Of a stretch of 64,000 nt of DNA, positions 22,956 to 35,509 are shown piece after piece. Each line of letters starts with the position of its first letter. The first letter of the stretch is position 1. The position numbers and the translations under genes are program-made. Source of the stretch: Artemisia argyi (lineage: Eukaryota; Streptophyta; Magnoliopsida; Asterales; Asteraceae); the NCBI GenBank assembly GCA_030686995.1, contig CM060694.1:96457844-96521843 (forward strand). Direction: 5' to 3'. The notes under the pieces were generated by a model. The model had not been told where the DNA came from. It made no database searches and worked only from the letters and a program-made list of their open reading frames with translations.

Positions 22956-23995
22956 GTGGAATTAGTCACAAGATTTATTGTACCTATTTCAATTGTTCCT
23001 GATAAAGGTGATCGAATCACCTCAGATTTCTAACAATCATTCTAAGATTTCCTTCGGAACCTCATAAAGATGTAAACACCGCCTATCATCCTCAGATCGA
23101 TGGTCATAACGAGAGAACGAATCAAACATAGGAAAGTTATACTCAGAGTATGAGTGATTGACTCTAGAAATGGTTGGACTAACCATTTACCATAAATCGG
23201 ATTCTTTTACAACCATAGTTATCGCACGAGCGTAGAGACTACACCATTTGAGGCACTTTATGGTCGAAGTATCAACTACCCATTTACAGACCGAAATCGG
23301 AAAGTTAAATTCACTGGTCTAGAACTAAACTATGGAACAACAAAGGAAATTGCACAAGTCAAGAACCCGTTACAAGCAACGAGAAACTGGTAGAAGTAGG
23401 TTGGTACATGACGCACATCATACGGATTGTGTATCCTTGAACAGCAAAATAACTAGATTCACGTGAGAGAACGAACTAAGTTGAAAGCTTTGCCTTGGAG
23501 AGGCATGATACGATTTTGGTAACACGAGAGATTGAACCTTTAAGTATATTGGACCATTTCAGATTCATGTTAGAATCGACCAACCGACATACAAGATTTG
23601 AGTTCTGACATAGTTCAGCAACATATATTACCCATATTACAGTATAAACCTGAAGAAGCACTGATCATCTATTGACGAACCAAACTCGGAAAAAGCCAAA
23701 CTCACTATTCCAATAGGCATTCATGAAATAACCAGAAATTTCCTACAAGTCGAGAATCAATTACAAATTCTATAAGTTGTAAACCATTAAAACTTCAAAT
23801 TGGTAGCCAGATCATGTTCAGAGTTCTGCCTAGGAAAGGCATGATATTATTCAGAAAATTTGGAAAGTTAAAACTGATATACACTGGACCATGTAATAAT
23901 TCAGACAGAGTAGGCCTAGTAGCCTTCAGACTTGAGCCTTGTTAAAGAACAGCCGGATTACACAACTATGTTTCACCTATTTGAATCCAGGAAAT
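22956..23995 (+). pseudogene. Decayed integrase of G1, with a duplicated C-terminal segment
   Basis: Pieces of a gypsy integrase appear in shifting frames: PDKGDRITS (about 23000), a degraded HPQTDGQ-like site (about 23080-23100), a WxNHLP-like piece (about 23170-23190) and PFEALYGRS (about 23247-23270). The GPF/Y region that follows is present twice, at about 23480-23560 and again at about 23815-23905; both have the text for a PWxGxI/F box and a following IGP. Many stops are present. Confidence 0.65.
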
Positions 23996-24019
23996 GACTT
24001 TCAGATTAGTCAATCATAA

Positions 24020-24284
24020 TCCCATTTGGAAGGGAATCCAACCCTGAGACAAACGTAAAGTTGGTAAGAGAACCAGTAGAAAGCATGGACCATGAGGTCA
24101 AACGGTTGAAGCAAAGTCAAAATTCCTATCGTGAAAGTTCGCTGGAATTCTTGAAGAGGTCCCGAATTTACTTGGGAACGGGAAGACCAAATGCAACTCA
24201 AGTATCCACGTCTTTTTACCAAATATACTTCAGAGACCAACCAAAACTGAACTTCGGGACGAAGTTCCTGTTAGAAGGGAAGAC
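24020..24284 (+). pseudogene. Chromodomain remnant and PPT of G1
   Basis: EPVESMDHEVKRLKQS at the start of the 24061 frame matches the chromodomain entry seen in G2. The next part, which would give VRW...RRGPEFTWE, is out of phase and contains a stop. The end (CTTCGGGACGAAGTTC, then GAAGGGAAGAC) is the PPT before the 3' LTR at 24285. Confidence 0.7.
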
Positions 24285-27282
24285 TGTCACAACTCGTAAT
24301 TTCCGGTCATTTTCTAAACCTCAACAATTTACTATTCACAAGTTACTATTCATCATTTACTATTCATCAATCACTATTTATCGTTTTCGAGGTCAATTCG
24401 ACATTCTGAGAAGCGTTCAGAAATTTTACTATTCACTAGACACTATTCATTTCCGGAAGAAATTACACTATTCATGTGCATTACTCATGTCATCGTAAAC
24501 TTAGTTTACAGGTATTCAAAATTCGCGTAACCGTATTGGTTCAGGAGCGAATTCATGCATTATCATTTGGACATTTCATACAGGCTAGAAATAGTCTGCA
24601 TATCATCTTTATGGCACTTGCATACTATTCCACTCGTAGGGTATTCAAATTATATTTTTAATATAATTAACGATTTACGTATGTTTATTTTAAATAAACA
24701 CTAATACGCGAACTATAAATGAAACTAACACGTCCGACACTTCCGACGATGATCCCAATATATTTTTATATTCATTTTTATAATATAAAAATTATAATAT
24801 TAATTTACCCGGTGTTTTGGAAATTTATTTAATTTATATCGTACGCCTAAATTATTTACGACGGTTTCGTAAAAAAAAAACTAAACAATAATTTTCCAAA
24901 TACTCAATACTTATACCCAACATATTTTTATAATTTTTACGACTTTATTACGTCCCGGTTAACTCCGTTAAAATTTATTTTTAGTTAACCCGGTACCCGG
25001 TACATTTTAAAACTACAAATAACACACAATAATGCAAAAAGTCACAAAAGTCTCACATTCATCCCCCCCCCCCCCCCCTCCATTTATTGCCGCCCCCCCT
25101 AACCATACCAATCTCTTACAAATTGAGAAAATCACACAAGCCTCATTATTACATGTACTAACTTCATCACATAATAATACATAAAAGGATAAATCTTACA
25201 CTCATTTCTTTCATTTTACACTAGCTAGAAAAATCTCATTCTCTTTTTCTCTCTTACTCATCCCACGGCAACAACAATAAGAACAAGCAAGAACAACATT
25301 TTTTTTTAAAGATCAAGGCATAATATAGTCTCTTTAGTGATCCTTGTTAGTGTTTTGGAATAAAAACTCAAGGATTGTTAGGTTTTTATCATCTAATCAC
25401 ACCACATCTCAAAGTAAGTTTACAAAACTCATTTCATAATTTTTACAAAGTTATTACTATGTTTATATATTTTTCTTGTAAGATCTCATACATGCATTAA
25501 CTTATACCACTTCATTTTTGTATATATTTAACTTTCAAGCCCTAGAAATGATTTTTGGTTAGATCCTTGTTAGATCTACTTGGTTGTGATGTTTAGGAAC
25601 CCATGACACCCTAAGAAGGTGTATGGTAGGATTAGATTAGTTTTGTGGTGATTGAAAGTGGTTTGAATGAAGATGGAACTAGATTAGAACCCTAGAAGTG
25701 GTTTTTGAAACACTTGAAATACCTACTGTCCCTATTTCTATTTCGTGGGAAAATCAGTGATTGATGGCTAATTTTTGACCAAGGATTTAGAAAATACTTT
25801 CAAAAACGAAACTTTAGGCGAAAGAACGGATTAAAACGAGTTTATAACGAAGGAGATATGATCTTTGCAAATTTAACGACGAAAACTATTTCTTATAAAA
25901 ACTGCTTGCTGTTAGGCAGATTTCGACGTACAAATAGAGGCGTTAAACGTAACCTAGAGGAGCCGAGTTATCAAAAATATATTAGTATATACAAAAACGA
26001 ATCCGTGGACATAAAGAACGAGGAGAATGAACTTAAAACGACCAAGTTATACCCGTTTTAACATCGTCAAAACTATATATATATATATAGTCACAAATAA
26101 AAATAATAACGTACGTACTAAATGGTATATTTTCTAGAAACGTTACTAATGACTATATTCTTAACAAACGAATACGTACGGCCCGAGGGTATATTATACG
26201 ACTTAACGACGATATTTTAAGGTTTCCGATACAAGGATTATAACGCTAACATTTCGTACGACTTAATATGACAAGTTATATACTTCTCTAAATGGACTTA
26301 TTTTTTTCCTAAGTATGGAAACTATTTTACCATGACGATAACTAGTATTTCCAAATTACGAGTGGTATGAGTATCATGTGCATGTGCATTCATTTCATTT
26401 CGGCTTGATCTAAGTTAGATCATGATTATTCATTTAGGTTGCGGCTAATGTTCGCGCCTTATTGTCCCGATCACGTTACCATCGTTGTACCATCTTTGTA
26501 CTATCACTCCAGGTGAGTTTCATAGCCCCGTTTTAATTCTATATTTTGATTTCAAATCCCACGGGGGAGAATACATTGCATTACTTGTTTTGTGTACATG
26601 CCTAAGTATAAAATTTCATACATTGCTTAAGTTGCCTTATTTACCACGTCTTGACAAGTCCCCTTTATTATCATGGACCGTTAATTTCTAGTACTAAGCG
26701 GGAGTGAGTGGATAGATCTATCGAGGGTGACGCCTCCATTCGTGTTTGGGTTGCTCCAAATGGGACGAATGCATTTCATGTCTTTATTATTAGTGTGTCT
26801 GGTAAACACTCATTGGGGCCAAGTATCGTCTAGCTTCGGGGTCATGAGCTTAAGAGCCAATGTATATATTTTCCGGGCATCCTATTTCTTGACTTTACTT
26901 ATGGCATATGTACACTAGATTTTATTTATAAACCTATGATTATTCACCAACATTCGTGTTGACTGTTTTTCGCAATGTATTTCTCAGGTTATTAAGGTAG
27001 CTCATGTTGCATACATTTGGACCTTCATGGAGTCGCGGAGTCGACGCGTCTCACCATATTTTCTGCACTTATGAAACGTTTGATCTTGTTGAACTTATTT
27101 TAACAATATTGGCAAACTCTTTTGGGACCTAAGTTTTGTAAACTCTGAATATTTTAATGATCAAACGCTGTATTTTCTAAACGACACTTTAGGTCGTTCA
27201 ATATAACTGTAACTATGGTGCTATGACAGTCACCCCCAGGTATTCCATTCCGCTGCCATTCAGGTATTTTGGGGGTGTGACA
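24285..27282 (+). repeat. 3' LTR of G1
   Basis: Partner of 15733-18677. Has an extra ACTATTCAT-bearing unit near 24350, a different arrangement of poly-C runs (25064-25079), and 51 extra bases at about 26739-26790. The candidate intron is 26513-26987. Confidence 0.93.
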
Positions 27283-27287
27283 CAATA
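27283..27287. repeat. TSD (CAATA) of G1, right copy
   Basis: Matches 15728-15732. Confidence 0.9.
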
Positions 27288-28174
27288 CTTTCTAGATGGT
27301 AGAATTTTGGCGATCAGGCCAGTGATAGTGGTTCGAATGGTTTTGTGATATCTTGAGATTTCTGTTGAGTTTTGGAATGGTCTTAATGTACCGAGGGATC
27401 CTCCTCATAGATGATATGGAAAGTCTTTCCTAGGGAGGTCATTGATAATATCCACTTATCAATATTGGGAGTAGTGAGGGATGAGTGACATAGGAATCTA
27501 TAGAGGGTTAGCTAATTCCTTATATATATTTCATGGGGAAGAGAAATGATAATGATGGTGAGAAGGGAAATGACTGCGACAGCTGCGACATAATGAGATT
27601 GTAATGAAAGAGAATACTGTGATGTAAAATGAAACATTTGGAAATTGGGTAGAGAATTCAATCCAGAATTTTTTTTATTATAACCATTCTCAGTGTTGCA
27701 AAATTCATCTCTGAGTCGGATATAGGTGGTCAGCCTATGTCCTACTGTCCTGGGTCGAATATAAATCACCAGTCTATATTCCACTGAGGTTCTGAAGTTT
27801 GAAATACTCAGCTCAGTTATACTAATATTATGTCCTTCACAAATACAAAGACGTTCTGAAAGACTAAGGCAGGTGACCAAACTCGAAGTCGAATGATGAA
27901 ATTATGCAAGGAGAAGGCGTAACAATGAGGCACATAAGTTATGTAAGCATACTAATAGGGAAGACAATTATGGTAATCAACTAGAATAAATGAGTATGAT
28001 ATATCTAATAATGAGGTACAAATCTCATCACATAAGTCAGCAACAAACTACCAATGAGGCATCAGCTTGGCAGGCAGGCACGTGGCGGTCATAGGTTTAA
28101 GTTTTCGTAAAAGTAGCTATAGTCTAGGTTTTAAAAACACTTAGTTCGCTATAGCCGAAGCTCTGATACCAATC
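27288..28174 (-). other. Leader/internal region of element A, next to its 5' LTR
   Basis: Continues the internal region interrupted by G1. Its right end holds the PBS (28160-28171, complement TGGTATCAGAGC). About 27660-28170 is homologous to 62500-63005 in element C (shared GAGTCGGATATAGGTGGTCAG). A 122-codon minus-strand frame (27512-27880) is partly shared with C, but substitutions do not favour synonymous sites, so I do not call it a gene. Confidence 0.6.
28160..28171 (-). promoter_or_regulatory. Primer-binding site of element A
   Basis: Minus-strand TGGTATCAGAGC, three bases from the LTR, a perfect initiator tRNA-Met complement. Confidence 0.88.
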
Positions 28175-31100
28175 TGTCACACCCCCAGCGGAAGTTTACA
28201 GGTAGCTGGGGTGTAACTCAATTGGTATCCCAACACTAGTACAAAAATGGTTTTCACTTCAATCATTTAGAATAAAATCGTTTAACTAAAAGTGTTGAAT
28301 TTACATTATTAAAATAGTTCGGAATTAGGCCCTTAAAATAGTTTAAGATGGTCCCCATATGAGTATCAGAGTCTTCTACGATCATGCCATGCCCTGCCAA
28401 AACCTCCAGTAGCATGCCGTTGCCTAATACCTGAAAATACATGCTAAAGTGTTAACACGAGGTTGGTGAGTTCATAGAGTTTAGTGTAAAATGAAATACA
28501 TTGCATTTAAAAGAAGATTTCCTAGCAAAGGCATCGTAAATCCACACAGTTGCAAGTCCCGCCCATACAAGACTTACAACCTGTGTGTTCACAACCCACT
28601 GCTAAATATGATTTGGTTTATGTAAATGAAAGTAATATTTGGACCACGACGCAAAGATAAAGGTAGCCATATCGCTATATAAACAATTTTGACAATGAGG
28701 CCATATAAATAAGTCTGACAATGTCGCCAGGTAAACAACGATGACAATGAGGTCATATAAAATAAGTCTGACAATGTCGCCATGTAAACAATAATGACAA
28801 TGAGGTCATATAAAATAAGTCTGACAATGTCGCCAGGTAAACAATAATGACAATGAGGTCATATAAAATAAGTAATAATGTTTAAGAGACAAGTCACATT
28901 TCAAGTAAAACAAGCATGGTGTTTAATTGTAAAACTAACAGTGAGTTTAAATGTAAAACGAGCATAAAGTTGAAAACATGTAATTGAGCATGTATCTCCC
29001 CCAAAAGGTTTACGAAACAATTAAAAGAGTAGGGGCTATGACTCACCTGGTGCGATAGCTACGATGGCAAAAGTGGATACATGAAATGAGGCACGATCTC
29101 TAACCGCAACCTAATATGAATGATATGATCTAATGTAAGAAATGAAATGATGCTACACATGCAAATACGTATGTTATCGATACCACTCGTGAAAGTTGAA
29201 AATAATGTTTATCGTCGAAAAATACATTTTTGACATCACGTTAAGTTAATAACCACTTTTCATGTAAATATGTTGAAACGGTACTCCACGATCCTTGTTT
29301 GGTGTTTTATCGGAAAATATAATGTTTTCGTCTTAAAATCTTTTCATAACTTGAAAAATATGACCAAAATGGCCTCGCAAAACTAGTCGCGAAATATTGT
29401 ATGTTAAGTGTTAATGGTCAAGCTCGGCGTTTTTGAAAACCTTGTAACATTATATAGGTGTTGTCTCATTTAACTTTTCATCGTACGTGCCTCGACGGTT
29501 AAAAAATATCGCTTCCAATGTCGTTACTTGAAAATATAATGTTCAACACTTAGAAAAAATTCTATTATAGTAAAAGCTGTCAAAATAATAACTTTGAAAG
29601 AATTTTCGGGTAAAAAGATGAGGCTGTAGTTTATTCGTTATAAGTCTATTCGACGAACGGCCAATTGATTTGAAAAGCTTGCTGGAAGATCTTGATTTTA
29701 TATGAAGACGTCTCGGACTCAATCCCTAACGATCATGAAGAAAAACAACCGAGAAAGTGGTGTCTCGCAAAGACAGTTTAGCGGCAAAATTATAATAAAA
29801 GTGCTGATGGAATTATATATATATCGTCGGATTTTCAAATGCTTGTATCTTTTTCGTTATAAGTTCTTTTTCTATGTTCTTTATATCCTCGGAATCGTGG
29901 GACAACGTATTAACATATTTTTGATAAGTCGGGATGGCTAGATCAAGTTTTACACCTCAGGCATGCTCTTGAAAATCGTGGGAGAGCAAGTATATTTTTC
30001 AGAAAATAGTTTTTCGTCGTTAAACTTGTTTTTAACATATCTCCTTCGTTATAAACTCGTTTTAATCCGTTCTTTCGCCCATAGCTTCGTTTTGGAAAGT
30101 ATTTTCTAAATCTTTGGTCCAAAATTACACCCTAGCCCCTGAGTTTCCCATGTCTTGCAAAATGGGACAGCAACTATACATATATTGTCAAAACTTATTT
30201 TCTTGGTGCCAAATTTGTTCAAGACTTAACTAAACTACTTCAAATCAACTCCACAAATACTCAATCCTACCATACACCTTCTTAGGGTGTCATGGGGTCC
30301 TAAACATCACCAATCTTGGTGGATCTCTTGAAGTTAGTAATAAAAATTATAGATATAAGATAAAACTTAAAAATACATCATGTTACTAATTAAATGAAAG
30401 TATGAGATGATGAAAAAGTTCACTTGAAGTTTACTTGAAGATTTGAGGTGATTTGATGAGAAATTGCTTAAGAAACCTAGGTTTTTATCACAAAACCTTA
30501 ACAAGGAAAGAAAGTAAAGCTTGATTATATCTTGATCTTGAAAGTTTGATGGATTTTTCTTGTTCCTTGATGGTTGGCTGAATATATGAGGAAGAGAGAA
30601 AGAGAGAATAGCTTTTGCTAGTCGATTTTTTTTTGTTATGGAAGTATGAATGAAAGAATGAGAAGTAAAAATAATATAAGTAGCTAGTTAATAATTTTTG
30701 TCAAATTCATTAATTAACTTGGACTTTTGGAGGGCAAGATCCACATTTTATGGGATTGGAAAATGGAAGGAAAAGTTTTGCAAGACTTTTGTAAGGATTA
30801 GGTTAGATATTATTAGTTTTAGAGGATACCGGGTACCGAGTTAACTAAAAATAAATCGTATCGTGTTGAAATAAAATATGACGAAGTTGTAAAAATTAGG
30901 AAATTACATTCCTGATAAGAATCGGGTATTAAAATAATTGTCGAGTTGAAATATCATGATTCAACGTAATTTTAGGCGTTTTTCGGAAAATATAGCGAAT
31001 GATTTCAAAACACCGGGTAAATTAATAATATAAATTTTATATTATTATAATGAGTATGAAAATATATTAGGATCGTAGACGGAAGTATCGGGTATATGTT

Positions 31101-31554
31101 AGTAGCAAAAACTGAGTGGTAACGTTAATTAAAATTAATCATACGTAAATGGAAATAATGCATATCCGTGCATGATCTAAAGTGCTGATGGTGTTACTAA
31201 TGATATGTAGACTACTCCAGTCTATATGACATGTCCGTACTGATGTTGCATAAATTCGCAGCTAAACCTAACTGGTTACGCGAATTTGGATACCCGTAAA
31301 CTAGATTTACGAAATGATGAACAACAATTGTGAATAGTGATTTCCTTTTGGGAATGAATAGTGTCATATGAATAGTAAAATTTTCGAACGCTTCTCGGAA
31401 TCTCAAACTAATTCCGGAAACGATGAATAGTAAAATGATGAATAGTGATCAGTGAATAGTAAATGATGAATAGTAACGGATGAATATGAACTTTCCAAAA
31501 CGAATATTGAAATTTCGACGTTTGAAAAAGGACCTGAAATTACGAGTTGTGACA
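28175..31554 (-). mobile_element. 5' LTR of element A (complete)
   Basis: A 3.38-kb LTR: minus strand TGTCACAACTCG ... GGGGGTGTGACA. It carries the 53-bp tandem repeats (28690-28880), a candidate intron (28431-29046), the shared LTR core (about 29700-30340) and clustered TGAATAGT motifs (31330-31490). It is clearly more diverged from its partner (1-2042 and 13302-14520) than the LTR pairs of G1, G2 and SIRE are from each other, so A is older than its two insertions. The five bases TGCAA (31555-31559) should be its TSD; the other copy is lost with the truncated end. Confidence 0.88.
28690..28880. repeat. 53-bp tandem repeat, three to four copies
   Basis: Unit starts at 28690, 28743, 28796 and 28849 (GACAATGAGG...). 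The same unit occurs twice at 404-515. Confidence 0.85.
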
Positions 31555-32005
31555 TGCAACATACCCCACTCATGATAATTGTGCATGCATCACAATTATC
31601 ACAAACACATTACATTTTCCCAGATGGGTGTAACAACTGAACCCAGGGAACTTGTATTCACTAACACTTAAACATATGACTCTCACTCAACAACTAGTGT
31701 TGACTTTTTAAGCATGTATTCTAGGTATACTACTTCTACGGAAATATGGCAGAAGGAGGCACTGAACTTGGAGGACTTTTAACCTGGTTGTCATTCAAAC
31801 ATAACCTAACACCTAGATTTTTGGGACCTCATCAAAAGTAAAAGTATATCTTTTACAAATAAAACTCTGATAATTAAATGAATGATAAATAAATTTCTAA
31901 AACGTCTCTTTTCAAGTCGTTTTCTATTACTGTAACTGTGATTCTATGAAGTAATACCCCAAACACTTAATCCACTGTGATCAGTGAAAAATGGGGGTGT
32001 TACCA
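31555..32005 (+). mobile_element. Right piece of LTR of element D
   Basis: Ends GGGGGTGTTACCA and has the layout of a chromovirus LTR tail (GGGACCT..., a row of short T/A-rich words, CTATGAAG...CCCAAACAC...). It is clearly diverged from the tails of G1 and G2. Read with the stub at 354-402, it is best explained as an LTR split by element A. Confidence 0.5.
31573..31601. repeat. Perfect inverted repeat, 11-bp arms
   Basis: Arms TGATAATTGTG (31573-31583) and CACAATTATCA (31591-31601) around CATGCAT. It could form a hairpin. Confidence 0.7.
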
Positions 32006-32263
32006 AACATCTCTAGTTTTGAGTCAAAACCTCTCAAGCTTCCAATGACAACTTAAATATTTCATCCGAAATATTTAAAGTATACTTTATTTGCGAAATC
32101 CAATTAAATTTCATCTCTCTTTCTCGAACAACGTTCATAGAATCTCGTTGGATTCATTCGCAAAAGAATTTATTTGGTATAAACTTTTTTAATCCAAGGT
32201 CCTGAAAAATCACAACAACTGTGAAATTTCTTTGTCAAAAATCTAATTTTGTGTCAAAACTGA
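32006..32263. other. Flank between D and G2, probably copia-2 internal DNA
   Basis: No open frame or motif recognised. It should continue at 44472 once G2 is removed, and is therefore probably internal DNA of the copia-2 element whose 3' end is at 46828. Confidence 0.35.
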
Positions 32264-32268
32264 CCTCA
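32264..32268. repeat. TSD (CCTCA) of G2, left copy
   Basis: Identical to 44467-44471. Confidence 0.9.
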
Positions 32269-34260
32269 TGTCACAACTCACCATTACAGGTCATTTTCCC
32301 AAACTTTGACTTTTTACTATTCATAAATCACTATTCATCAAAACACTATTCATCGTTTTACTATTCATCATTTTCGAGGTCAATTTGATATTCTGAGAAA
32401 CATTTGGGAAATTTACTATTCACTGAACACTATTCATTTCCGGAAAAGATTTCATCATTCACGTGCATTACTCATTTCATCATAAATTTAGTTTACGGGT
32501 ATTCAAATTCGCGTAACCGGATTGGTTTAGGTGCGAATTCATTTCATTAGTGCTGAGGACACTGCATACGGACTGGAGATAGTCTGCATATCATCATAAC
32601 AACATTTTCACGTTATACCACTCTTAGGATTTTCAAATTACTATATTCAGTATATTTAACGTTTTACGTATTGTGATTTCTAAATAAACGTTAACACCCG
32701 ACTAATATATATATACGACGAATATATCTAAATATTCCCACAATGGTCCCGACATATTTTTTTATATCCATTTTAACATCATAAAAGTTATAATATTCAG
32801 TTACCCAATATTTTGGAAATTTATTTTATTTATAACGTAAGCTTATGAATATAACGACGGTTTTCGTGAAAACTAAACAATAATCACCCGATCACTCAGT
32901 AATTGTACCCAACATATTTTTAACATTTTTATAATTTTATTTAGACCCGGATAACTTCGTGAACATTTATTTCTATTAAACCCGTTACCCGATTTTAACA
33001 AATAACACAAACTAACACCTAAACTACATAAGATTTCTAATTAAATCACAAGTACCCCTACCCCCCCCCCCCCCCTTGCTCTTTGAAAACCGGCCCCCTA
33101 AAGTCCTCACTAGAAAAATACTTACAAATTTTAACCTTGTACATTTATGTGAACTTAAAATACATTATAAGGTAACCTAAAATATCTACAAACTTCATAT
33201 AACAAAACACTTATACATTTTTGGATCAAAAGTTCATTTCTCTTCATCATCTCCATCAAACCCACGACCCTAATCCAAATCCATGATCAAGTGAAGGTTT
33301 TCAAAAGTTTAAAGCACCAAAGTTGTTCATTTTGTGGTTCTAATCAAGAATATTGCATCAAACACACAAGAAATCCAAGGTTTCTAATCATTCAAGCACC
33401 TCATATTTCAAAGTGAGTATACAAATTTATTTTCAAGTTTTCTTCTAATTAACACTTATATCTCATGGTAATCATGCTTAATTTCATGCTCATACTAGTT
33501 ATACCACTTTATTTTTGAAGACTTTTGAAACATACAAACCCTAGATTGTGATTTAGGTGTTCCCTTGTTAAATTAACTTGATTTCTAATAATTAGGAACC
33601 CATGGCACCCTAAGAAGGTGTATGGTAGGATTAGATTAGTTTTGTGAAGTTTGCAAGAGTTTTGGTAGAGGTTGGAACTAGTTTTGAACCTTGGAAATAG
33701 ATTTCTAACAAGTTTATAAACATGCTGTCCCATTTTGTTAATTTCTGGAAAATCAGTAAACATCAAGGAAACTTTGGCAAAATTTTTAGAAAATACTTTC
33801 AAAAACGAATCCGTAGGCGAAAGAACGGATTAAAAAGAGTTTATAACGAAGAAGTTATGATTTTTGCAAGATTGTTGACGAAAAGTATTTTTCTGAAAAA
33901 TAGTTGCTGTTGGACGTTTTTCGTCGGACAAAAAGAGACTTTAGACGTAACCCGGAGGAGCCGAGCTTTCCAAAATATATTACTACATACTAAGACGTAA
34001 CCGTGGATATAAAGAACAAGTAAAACGGACTTATAACGACAAAGATATTCACGTTTGAATATCGGCAAAACTCAATTTATTTTGACAGCTTTTGGTAATA
34101 TTGGCACTAAAACTACGTAGTAACTTTTGAAGCTAGAAATAATACCAAGTACCAAATTTTATAACTAATGAAGTATTAGTTATTACAAGTATATTTTCAT
34201 CATTTCAAGGCGTTATTTCAAGGATTTCAACCCGAGGATTTCAACACTAACATGGAACAT

Positions 34261-34304
<44 letters not shown>

Positions 34305-35319
34305 TATATATATTACAACTAGCTTATTTTTCTAATAGCAATATTTTTCCTAAGTCTTGGAATATATATTTTGATAACACAAGTGTTTTTCCAAAAAGTA
34401 GAGTGGTATAGGATCATGAGCATGGACATTCATAACATCATTTGGTGATCTAAATGAGATCGTTCATCATTCATATTAGGTTGCGGCAGCTAACCGTTCA
34501 TTGTTGTTCATTTCATATCATCGCAGTATCATCAGTTGAGGTGAGTTTTCATAGCCCCGTATACATTTTATCATTGTTTTCAAATCCCACGGGGGAGAAT
34601 ACATTGCACCATTTTAGTACGAGCCCAAGTATCAAAACCTATGTACATAGCTTAAGTAGCTTGTCTGCCATGTGATAAGTCCCCTAGTGTCATCATGAAC
34701 CGTTAATTTGCCTTTAAGTGAGAGTGAGTGGATAGATCTATTGAGGGTGACGCCTCCATCCGTGGTAGTATTTACCAACCGTAAGCGGATGCATTTCATG
34801 TCTTTTACATTTGAGTGTTTGGCAGAACATTCAGGAGGGGCTTAGTTTCAGTCATAGCTTCGGTGTCATGAGCTTAAGGTCTATTGTACTATTTTACGTG
34901 ACTTTTGTCATGCACTTATACTTGTGGTGGCCGTACAAACATTACATTTCATAAACCTATGATTATTCACCAACATTCGTGTTGACCATTTTCGCAATGT
35001 ATTTTCAGGTAACTAAGGCATCATCATATTACATGCATGGAGTCACATTAGGGTGTGCTAGGGATGACGCACTACATTTTGGATTTTTCATGCACTTGTG
35101 TAAATTATCGTTTGACATTTCCTGAACATGTTTTCTGTAAACGTTTCAACCTTTGGGGACCTATGTTTTGTAGCACTGGATGCTTTTAAATAAATCAAAC
35201 GATATGTATTTTCCAAACGACACTTTAGGTCGTTCAATATTTCCTTGTTATGGTGCCATGACAGTTACAGCCCCAGGCATTCCATTCCGCTGCAAGTCAG
35301 GTAAATTGGGGGTGTGACA
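32269..35319 (+). repeat. 5' LTR of G2
   Basis: TGTCACAACTCA ... GGGGGTGTGACA. Contains repeated ACTATTCAT motifs (32325-32460), a poly-C run (33061-33076), the shared LTR core (33590-34070), a (TA)n run (34264-34302) and a candidate intron (34541-35008). Open frames 33509-33802, 33722-34000, 33841-34068 and 34454-34675 recur exactly in the other LTR and are shadows of repeat DNA. Confidence 0.94.
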
Positions 35320-35322
35320 GAT

Positions 35323-35334
35323 TGGTACCAGAGC
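35323..35334 (+). promoter_or_regulatory. Primer-binding site of G2
   Basis: TGGTACCAGAGC, three bases after the LTR, one mismatch from the initiator tRNA-Met complement. The same variant is used by element C (62995-63006). Confidence 0.87.
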
Positions 35335-35509
35335 CAAGGTTATAGCGAACTAGGATGCATCATAGTAAGGTTTATGATGTATACGATCCCTAGACTATAA
35401 CCACATTATCATAGCATCTCATCATTTCATCATAAGTGCATGTTCATTGTTTTAGGTGATTCTATCATACGAGTTATTTATTTTATTTCACCTTGATTAT
35501 CACAGAACC

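Larger units (their letters stand above)
15733..27282 (+). mobile_element. Ty3/gypsy (Tekay-like) element G1, defective internal region
   Basis: An 11.55-kb insertion inside element A with 2.95-3.0-kb LTRs, TSD CAATA, an iMet-type PBS and a short purine tract before the 3' LTR. The internal region is 5.6 kb. Only part of gag is open; integrase and chromodomain are visible as shattered remnants, and I find no RT or RNase H text. The LTRs differ by only about eight substitutions by eye plus a few indels, so a coding-dead copy transposed recently. Confidence 0.92.

Noticed and set aside
27512..27880. 122-codon minus-strand ORF partly conserved with element C (62421-62618)
   Set aside because: Differences between the two copies hit amino acids as often as expected without selection, the ends differ, and both lie in retrotransposon leaders.
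33841..34068. 75-codon ORF seen three times (33841, 42995, 60502)
   Set aside because: It is the same piece of LTR DNA copied with the elements, present in opposite orientations relative to the window and broken in G1 and A.
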